The translations under genes were made by a program, and so were the position numbers. The notes beneath the pieces are model-generated. The model saw nothing but the letters and a program-made list of their open reading frames with translations. It had not been told where the DNA came from and made no database searches. Positions 58,430 through 64,000 of a DNA stretch of 64,000 bases are shown piece after piece. Every line of letters starts with the position of its first letter. Positions within the stretch are counted from its first letter, which is position 1. Source of the DNA: Pseudomonas tohonis (lineage in GTDB: Bacteria; Pseudomonadota; Gammaproteobacteria; Pseudomonadales; Pseudomonadaceae); assembly GCF_012767755.2 (NCBI RefSeq), contig NZ_AP023189.1, forward strand, positions 1,860,001 to 1,924,000. The letters run 5' to 3'.

Positions 58430-60616
58430 ATGTCGGATGTCTTCGAACTCTTCCTTACCTGCCCGAAAAGCCTGGAGGGCCTGTTGCTGGACGAAGCCAC
58501 CGGGCTTGGCCTCGCCGAGGCGCGCGAGCAGGTGGCCGCCATCCGTGGCCGGGGTGACCTGGAAACCGCCTATCGCCTGTGCCTCTGGTCGCGCCTGGCC
58601 AACCGCGTGCTGCTGGTGCTCAAGCGTTTCCCGGTGCAGAACGCCGACGACCTCTATCAGGGCGTGCTGGAGGTGGACTGGCACGACCACCTGTCGCCCA
58701 CCGGCAGCCTGGCAGTGGAGTTCAGTGGCCATGGCTCGGGTATCGACAACACCCATTTCGGCGCCCTCAAGGTCAAGGACGCCATCGTCGACAAGCTGCG
58801 CACCGCCAATGGCGAGCGCCCCTCGATCGACAAGGTCAGCCCCGACCTGCGCATCCATCTGCGCCTGGAGAAGGGCGAGGCGATCCTCTCCCTCGACCTC
58901 GCCGGGCACAGCCTGCACCAGCGCGGCTACCGCCTGCAGCAAGGGGCCGCGCCGCTGAAGGAGAACCTCGCCGCCGCCATCCTGCTGCGTGCCGGCTGGC
59001 CACGCATCGCCGCCGAGGAGGGCGCCCTGGCCGACCCCATGTGCGGGGTGGGGACCTTCCTGGTTGAGGCCGCGATGATGGCGGCCGACATCGCTCCCAA
59101 CCTCAAGCGTGAGCGCTGGGGGTTCTCCAACTGGCAGGGCCACGTGCCGGCCCTGTGGAAGAAGCTGCACGAGGAAGCCCAGGCGCGTGCGGATGCGGGC
59201 CTGGCCCGGCCGCCCCTGTGGATCCGTGGCTACGAGGCCGACCCGCGCCTGATCCAGCCCGGGCGCAACAACATCGAGCGTGCGGGCCTCTCCGACTGGG
59301 TGAAGATCTACCAGGGCGAACTGGCCACTTTCGAACCGCGCCCGGACCAGAACCAGAAGGGCCTGGTCATCAGCAACCCCCCCTACGGCGAGCGCCTGGG
59401 CGACGAGGCCAGCCTGCTGTATCTCTACCAGAACCTTGGCGAGCGCCTTCGCCAGGCCTGCATGGGCTGGGAGGCGGCGGTGTTCACCGGCGCGCCGGAG
59501 CTGGGCAAGCGCATGGGCATCCGCAGCCACAAGCAGTACGCCTTCTGGAACGGCGCGCTGCCCTGCAAGTTGCTGCTGATCAAGGTGCTGCCCGACCAGT
59601 TCGTCACCGGCTCGCGTCGCCCGGAGGCCGCTGCCGAGCCACAGGCGGGCGCCATGCCTGCGCCGGAGCAGGCGCGCCTGTCCGAGGGCGGGCAGATGTT
59701 CGCCAACCGCCTGCAGAAGAACCTCAAGCAACTGGGCAAGTGGGCCAAGCGCGAAGGCGTGCAGTGCTACCGCCTGTATGACGCCGACATGCCCGAGTAC
59801 GCGCTGGCCATCGACCTCTATGGCGACCGCGTGCACGTGCAGGAATACGCACCGCCGCGCTCCATCGACCCGGAGAAGGCCCAGGCCCGCCTGCTGGACG
59901 CCCTGGCGGCCATCCCGCAGGCGCTGGGGGTCGACCCGGCAAACGTCGTGGTCAAGCGTCGCGAGCGCCAGACCGGCACCCGCCAGTACGAGCGCCAGGG
60001 CGCACAGGGGCAGTTCCTCGAAGTGGCCGAGGGAGGCGTCAAGCTGCTGGTCAATCTCACCGACTACCTGGATACCGGCCTGTTCCTCGACCACCGTGCC
60101 ATGCGCCTGCGCATCCAGCGCGAGGCCGCCGGCAAGCGCTTCCTCAACCTGTTCTGCTACACCGCCACCGCCAGCGTGCATGCCGCCAAGGGTGGTGCGC
60201 GCAGCACCACCAGCGTCGACCTGTCGAAGACCTACCTGGATTGGGCGCGGCGCAACCTGTCCCTCAACGGCTTCTCCGACAAGCAGAAGCTGGAGCAGGG
60301 CGACGTGATGGCGTGGCTGGCAGAGGGCCGCGGCGAGTACGAGCTGATCTTCATCGACCCGCCGACCTTCTCCAACTCCAAGCGCATGGAAGGCGTGTTC
60401 GATGTGCAGCGCGACCACGTGCAGCTGCTGGACCTGGCCATGGCCCGCCTGGCGCCGGGCGGGGTGCTGTATTTCTCCAACAACTTCCGCAAGTTCCAAC
60501 TGGACGAGAGCCTGTCCCAGCGTTACCAGGTGAGCGAGATCAGTGCCGAGACCCTCGACCCGGATTTCGCCCGTAACCCGAAGATCCACCGCGCCTGGAA
60601 ATTCGCCGCCCGCTGA
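58430..60616 (+). CDS. rlmL: Bifunctional 23S rRNA methyltransferase RlmKL (m2G2445 and m7G2069)
   Basis: 728 residues, from ATG 58430 (MSDVFELFLTCPKSLEGLL); the earlier in-frame ATG 58373 has no clear ribosome site. Domains: THUMP (~45-155), RlmL methyltransferase with NPPYGERLGD (~315) that methylates G2445, and RlmK methyltransferase in the C-terminal third with DPPTFSNSKRM (~643). The fusion of both activities is normal in gamma-proteobacteria. Divergent from rmf, a ribosome-related pairing that is usual in Pseudomonas. Confidence 0.95.
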   Translation: MSDVFELFLTCPKSLEGLLLDEATGLGLAEAREQVAAIRGRGDLETAYRLCLWSRLANRVLLVLKRFPVQNADDLYQGVLEVDWHDHLSPTGSLAVEFSGHGSGIDNTHFGALKVKDAIVDKLRTANGERPSIDKVSPDLRIHLRLEKGEAILSLDLAGHSLHQRGYRLQQGAAPLKENLAAAILLRAGWPRIAAEEGALADPMCGVGTFLVEAAMMAADIAPNLKRERWGFSNWQGHVPALWKKLHEEAQARADAGLARPPLWIRGYEADPRLIQPGRNNIERAGLSDWVKIYQGELATFEPRPDQNQKGLVISNPPYGERLGDEASLLYLYQNLGERLRQACMGWEAAVFTGAPELGKRMGIRSHKQYAFWNGALPCKLLLIKVLPDQFVTGSRRPEAAAEPQAGAMPAPEQARLSEGGQMFANRLQKNLKQLGKWAKREGVQCYRLYDADMPEYALAIDLYGDRVHVQEYAPPRSIDPEKAQARLLDALAAIPQALGVDPANVVVKRRERQTGTRQYERQGAQGQFLEVAEGGVKLLVNLTDYLDTGLFLDHRAMRLRIQREAAGKRFLNLFCYTATASVHAAKGGARSTTSVDLSKTYLDWARRNLSLNGFSDKQKLEQGDVMAWLAEGRGEYELIFIDPPTFSNSKRMEGVFDVQRDHVQLLDLAMARLAPGGVLYFSNNFRKFQLDESLSQRYQVSEISAETLDPDFARNPKIHRAWKFAAR

Positions 60617-60759
60617 CGCGCAGACCCGGCATTGGAGGGCGGCGCAAGCCGTCCGTCAGGCGGAAAGGGGGTTGCGGGGCGCCGCATCGGCAAAGTGCCA
60701 GCATCTTGGCTAGGTTGTGATCACAGGGATCGTCCCTCATCACCACCTCCGAGGTGAGC

Positions 60760-63546
60760 ATGCAGTCGCTCGTCCAGGGACCGTCCTCCCTGTTTTCCCG
60801 CCTGCCCTCCGGTCGTGGCCTGCTCCTGCTGGCCTGCGCCCTGGTGCTGGTCGGCGGCCTCGCCACGACCCTGCTGCTGGCCGCCACCATGTACAGCTCC
60901 GAGCGCGTGCAGCTTCGCGAGCGCTTCGTGCAGGTCGCCACCGAACGCCTCAGCCGGGTGCAGGAGCGCCTGGGCGACCAGCTCAAGCAACTGGACGCCC
61001 TGCGGCGCTTCTTCAACAACTCCAGCAGCGTCAGCCGCAGCGAATTCCATGGTTTCGTCGAGCCGCTGCTGAGCGACACCCTGGCCTACAGCTGGGTGCC
61101 GCGGGTCGCCGGAAGCGAGCGCGGCGCGTATGAAGCCGAGGCCCGTGCCGATGGCCTGGAGCACTTTCGCTTCCACGAGCTGGATGGCAAGGGCGAGACC
61201 ATCGCCAGCCCGCCTCGCGACTACTACCTGCCGGTGTACTACAGCGTCTCCAACCAGGCCGGACGCATTCCCCTTGGGCTCGACCTCGCCTCCTTGCCGA
61301 CGCGCCTGGCACTGCTGGAAAAGGCCCGCGCCGGGCGCCGGACAGTGGTTTCCGGGCAGCTGAAACTGCTCGGCCTGGCTGCGGGCGACGGCAAGGGCAT
61401 CCTCGTGGTGGCCCCGGTGTTCGGCAGGGCCGGCGACCCGGCCGACGTGTTGCGCGGCTTCGTGATCAGTGTCATCGACCTGCGCCAGGAACTGGAGGCC
61501 GGCATCCCTGGGGAGGTGCTGGACAACGTGGCCATGCGGGTGACCGACACCACCGATGCGGCCCATCCGCAGACGCTCTACCAGAGCGAGGCCGTCGCCG
61601 CCGATGGCGAGCTGACCCTGGCGCGCGACATCGTCTTCGCCGACCGCACCTACCGCCTCGAACTGAGCGCCAGCGACCACTTCATCCACACCAACCGGAC
61701 CGGCGTCTGGTACCTGGTGGTCGCCACCGGCGGGCTGATCACCCTGCTCCTGGCGGCGTACCTGATGCTGCTGATCAACCAGCGCCAGCGCGCCTTGCGC
61801 CTGGTGGCCGAACGCACCCGTGAATTGCGCGAGCGGGAGCTCGAACTGAAGCTCAGCGAGGAACGCTGGGGCTTCGCCCTGGACAGCGCGGGCCATGGCG
61901 TCTGGGACTGGCAGCTGGAGGCGGGGACGGTGTTCTACTCGCCGGCGTGGAAGCACATGCTCGGCTATGGCGCGGATGAGGTGGCGGACGAGCTGGACCT
62001 GTGCCTGCGCCTCCAGCACCCGGAAGACGCCCCGGCGGTCGATGCGGCCCTGCAGCGTCATCTGCGCGGCGAGGTGCCGATCTACCAGAGCGAGCACCGC
62101 ATGCGGCGCAAGGACGGTTCCTGGGTGTGGATACTCGACCGCGGCAAGGTGGTGGAGTGGAATCCCGATGGCTCGCCCCGGCGCATGATCGGCACCCAGA
62201 CCGACATCAGCGCCAGCAAGGCGGCCGAGCTGCAGCTGGCGCTGGCCCACGGTCAGCTGCGCGGGGTGCTGGACGCCGCCACCCAGGTGTCGATCATCGC
62301 CACCGACGTCGATGGCTTCGTCCTCCAGTTCAACGTCGGTGCCGAACGCATGCTCGGCTACAGCGCCGACGAAATGCTCGGCAAGCGACCCCGCATGCTG
62401 CACCTGGAATCGGAGATCCAGGCGCGCTGCGAAGCCCTGTCGAAGCGGCTGTCACGGCCCATCCGCGACTTCCATCACTACGTGGTCGAGGTGACCGCCG
62501 GCGACTGCTACGACGAACACGAGTGGACCTACGTGCGCAAGGACGGCAGCCACCTCACCGGCAACCTGATCCTCACCGAGGTGCGCGACCAGAACGACGC
62601 GCTCATCGGCTACCTGGGCATTGCCGTCGACGTCACCGATCGCAAGCGCGTGCAGGCGGCGCTGGAAGACCGTGATCGCCTGCTGCAGAAGCTCAGTGCG
62701 CAGGTGCCCGGTGCCATCTACCAGTACCAGCTGTACCCCGATGGCCGGCACCTCTTCCCCTACGTCAGCGCCGGTGTGCGCGACATCCTCGAAGTGGAGC
62801 CGGAGCAGGTGAACACCGATGCCTCGCTGGCCTTCACCCGCCTGCACCCCGAGGACCTGGAGCGGATCTACGCCAGCATCCTGCATTCGGCCAAGGCCAT
62901 GCAGACCTGGCGCGAGGACTTCCGCGTGCTGCTGCCGCGCCAGGGCCTGCGCTGGTTGCGTGGCGAGTCCGAACCCGAGCGCATGGCGGATGGCAGCGTG
63001 CTCTGGCACGGCTACATCACCGACGTCACCGGGCACAAGCTGGTGGAACAGGAGCTGCGCGCGCTGTCGATCACCGATGCCCTGACGGGGGTCTACAACC
63101 GGCGGCATTTCCAGGAGCGACTGGAGAACGAGATCGCCCGTGCCCAGCGTCGCGAGGGGCCGCTGGCCGTGGTGATGCTGGATGTCGACCATTTCAAGCA
63201 GGTCAACGACCTGCATGGCCATGAGGCAGGTGACCGTGTGTTGCGACAGTTGTGCCAGCGTCTCGGCGCCCGCCTGCGGCGTATCGATGTCCTCTGCCGG
63301 TTGGGCGGGGAGGAGTTCATCGTGCTCTGCCCGGACACCAACCTGGAGCAGGCGCACACGCTGGCCGAGGCGTTGTGGCAATCCCTGCTGCGCGAGGAGA
63401 TGCCCGGCGTCGGCGTGGTCACCGCCAGCTTCGGTTGCGCCAGCTGGCGCGAGGGCGAGACGGCCGATGCCTTGCTGCGGCGCGTGGATTCGGCGGTCTA
63501 TGCCGCCAAGCAGGGCGGGCGTAACCAGGTGCGGGACGCGGAATGA
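60760..63546 (+). CDS. CHASE-PAS-PAS-PAS-GGDEF diguanylate cyclase
   Basis: 928 residues from ATG 60760 (GAGG five bases upstream; GTG 60754 is less likely). Membrane helices at ~18-45 and ~317-340 flank an extracytoplasmic CHASE sensory domain (YLPVYYSVSNQAGRIPLGLDL). Three PAS folds follow in the cytoplasm (~365-485, 500-630, 640-760), then GGDEF (~765-928) with an intact GGEEF at 849-853 and an RxxD inhibition site R840-x-x-D843. It should make c-di-GMP in response to an external signal and be product-inhibited. No EAL domain. A convergent hairpin separates it from dacB. Confidence 0.95.
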   Translation: MQSLVQGPSSLFSRLPSGRGLLLLACALVLVGGLATTLLLAATMYSSERVQLRERFVQVATERLSRVQERLGDQLKQLDALRRFFNNSSSVSRSEFHGFVEPLLSDTLAYSWVPRVAGSERGAYEAEARADGLEHFRFHELDGKGETIASPPRDYYLPVYYSVSNQAGRIPLGLDLASLPTRLALLEKARAGRRTVVSGQLKLLGLAAGDGKGILVVAPVFGRAGDPADVLRGFVISVIDLRQELEAGIPGEVLDNVAMRVTDTTDAAHPQTLYQSEAVAADGELTLARDIVFADRTYRLELSASDHFIHTNRTGVWYLVVATGGLITLLLAAYLMLLINQRQRALRLVAERTRELRERELELKLSEERWGFALDSAGHGVWDWQLEAGTVFYSPAWKHMLGYGADEVADELDLCLRLQHPEDAPAVDAALQRHLRGEVPIYQSEHRMRRKDGSWVWILDRGKVVEWNPDGSPRRMIGTQTDISASKAAELQLALAHGQLRGVLDAATQVSIIATDVDGFVLQFNVGAERMLGYSADEMLGKRPRMLHLESEIQARCEALSKRLSRPIRDFHHYVVEVTAGDCYDEHEWTYVRKDGSHLTGNLILTEVRDQNDALIGYLGIAVDVTDRKRVQAALEDRDRLLQKLSAQVPGAIYQYQLYPDGRHLFPYVSAGVRDILEVEPEQVNTDASLAFTRLHPEDLERIYASILHSAKAMQTWREDFRVLLPRQGLRWLRGESEPERMADGSVLWHGYITDVTGHKLVEQELRALSITDALTGVYNRRHFQERLENEIARAQRREGPLAVVMLDVDHFKQVNDLHGHEAGDRVLRQLCQRLGARLRRIDVLCRLGGEEFIVLCPDTNLEQAHTLAEALWQSLLREEMPGVGVVTASFGCASWREGETADALLRRVDSAVYAAKQGGRNQVRDAE

Positions 63547-63550
63547 CCCA

Positions 63551-63583
63551 CCGCCCTTTCCGGAGGCGCTCCGGAAAGGGCGG
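63551..63583. terminator. Hairpin between convergent GGDEF gene and dacB
   Basis: 14-bp perfect stem (63551-63564 with 63570-63583), loop GGCGC, no T-run on either strand. Placed between two stop codons, it probably blocks read-through from both sides. Confidence 0.6.
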
Positions 63584-63591
63584 GGTGGTAC

Positions 63592-64000
63592 TCAGCGCCT
63601 GGACTGGCCGTAGAGATCGAGCAGCACCTGGTCGAGGATCGAGGACGCTCCCCAGGGGCGCTGGTCATTGAGGATGGCCACCACCGCCCAGGTGTTGCCG
63701 CTGTTGTCGCGGCTGAAACCGGCGATGGCGCGCACCGTGTTCAGGGTGCCGGTCTTGATGTGCGCTTCACCCGCCATGGGCGTGCGGCGCAGGCGCTTGC
63801 GCATGGTCCCGTCCATCGCCACCAGCGGCAGCGAGGCGATGTACTCAGCGGCATAGGGGCTCTGCCAGGCGGCGTGGAGGATGGTCGCCATCTCCCGCGC
63901 GCTGACCCGCTCCTGGCGCGACAGGCCGGAGCCGTTCTCCATCACCAGGTGCGGCGCGGTGATGCCCTTCTTCGCCAGCCAGGCGCGGATCACCCGTTGC
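63592..64000 (-). CDS. dacB: D-alanyl-D-alanine carboxypeptidase/endopeptidase DacB (PBP4), C-terminal part, cut by the window edge
   Basis: The frame continues open past 64000, so only the last ~136 residues are seen. PBP4 enzymes cut peptidoglycan cross-links or terminal D-Ala in the periplasm. Visible: ENGSGLSRQERVSAREMATIL (split, the family signature after the SxN motif) and the KTG motif HIKTGTLNTVRAIAGFS. The serine nucleophile lies outside the window. Its position after rlmKL and the GGDEF gene fits dacB in P. aeruginosa. Confidence 0.9.
   Translation of the reverse strand, partial: QRVIRAWLAKKGITAPHLVMENGSGLSRQERVSAREMATILHAAWQSPYAAEYIASLPLVAMDGTMRKRLRRTPMAGEAHIKTGTLNTVRAIAGFSRDNSGNTWAVVAILNDQRPWGASSILDQVLLDLYGQSRR

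Overview
The window is a GC-rich chromosomal segment of a gamma-proteobacterium that I place in Pseudomonas, close to the P. aeruginosa group. The evidence is the gene order: folC, SPOR protein, cvpA, purF, metZ, SDR, a complete xcp/gsp type II secretion cluster, tRNA genes, a CN-hydrolase/AraC pair, fadH, nadK, pepN, a MoxR/Bat cluster, gdhB (the 1,620-residue NAD-glutamate dehydrogenase), pyrD, rmf, rlmKL and dacB. From memory this follows PAO1 in the order PA3111 down to PA3047. Protein lengths (PurF 501, MetZ 403, NadK 295, GdhB 1621) and codon use also fit. No database was searched.

Layout. 1-5408 (+): folC 3' end, SPOR protein, cvpA, purF, metZ and a short-chain dehydrogenase. 5471-15805: type II secretion, with xcpQ-xcpP on the minus strand divergent from the eleven-gene-style run xcpR-S-T-U-V-W-X-Y-Z on the plus strand, most genes overlapping by 4 bases. 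15974-16434: a tRNA-Val/tRNA-Asp/tRNA-Asp operon with its own promoter and terminator. 16532-18833: a sigma-54-like promoter before a 29-codon small gene, then a minus-strand CN-hydrolase/AraC pair. 19037-25445: fadH, a MITE-like insertion, a SnoaL-like gene, a coiled-coil protein, a PLP enzyme and a cyclic-nucleotide-binding/rhodanese protein. 25593-32511: DUF1853, nadK, a metallophosphatase, a tightly coupled AAA+/membrane/TPR trio, a YeaC-like gene and a DUF2797 gene. 32588-35248: pepN. 35774-42847: DUF1302, DUF1329, YCF48 and MmpL/RND genes. 43198-49978 (-): MoxR, DUF58, DUF4381, BatA, fused BatB/BatC and BatD. 50331-64000: gdhB, two small genes of unknown role, pyrD, rmf, rlmKL, a CHASE-PAS-PAS-PAS-GGDEF diguanylate cyclase and the 3' end of dacB.

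The best candidates for little-described biology are these. (1) The DUF1302/DUF1329/YCF48/RND set, whose parts suggest a trans-envelope route for a hydrophobic substrate. (2) The AAA+/4-TM/TPR-TM trio with 4- and 1-base overlaps. (3) A 29-codon gene behind a sigma-54-like promoter, abutting an AraC regulator gene. (4) A membrane-anchored nitrilase-fold protein whose catalytic Cys position is Ser. (5) A 142-bp MITE-like element with imperfect terminal repeats and TTA on both sides. The rest looks like ordinary Pseudomonas core genome. No phage, integron, CRISPR array or complete insertion sequence was seen.
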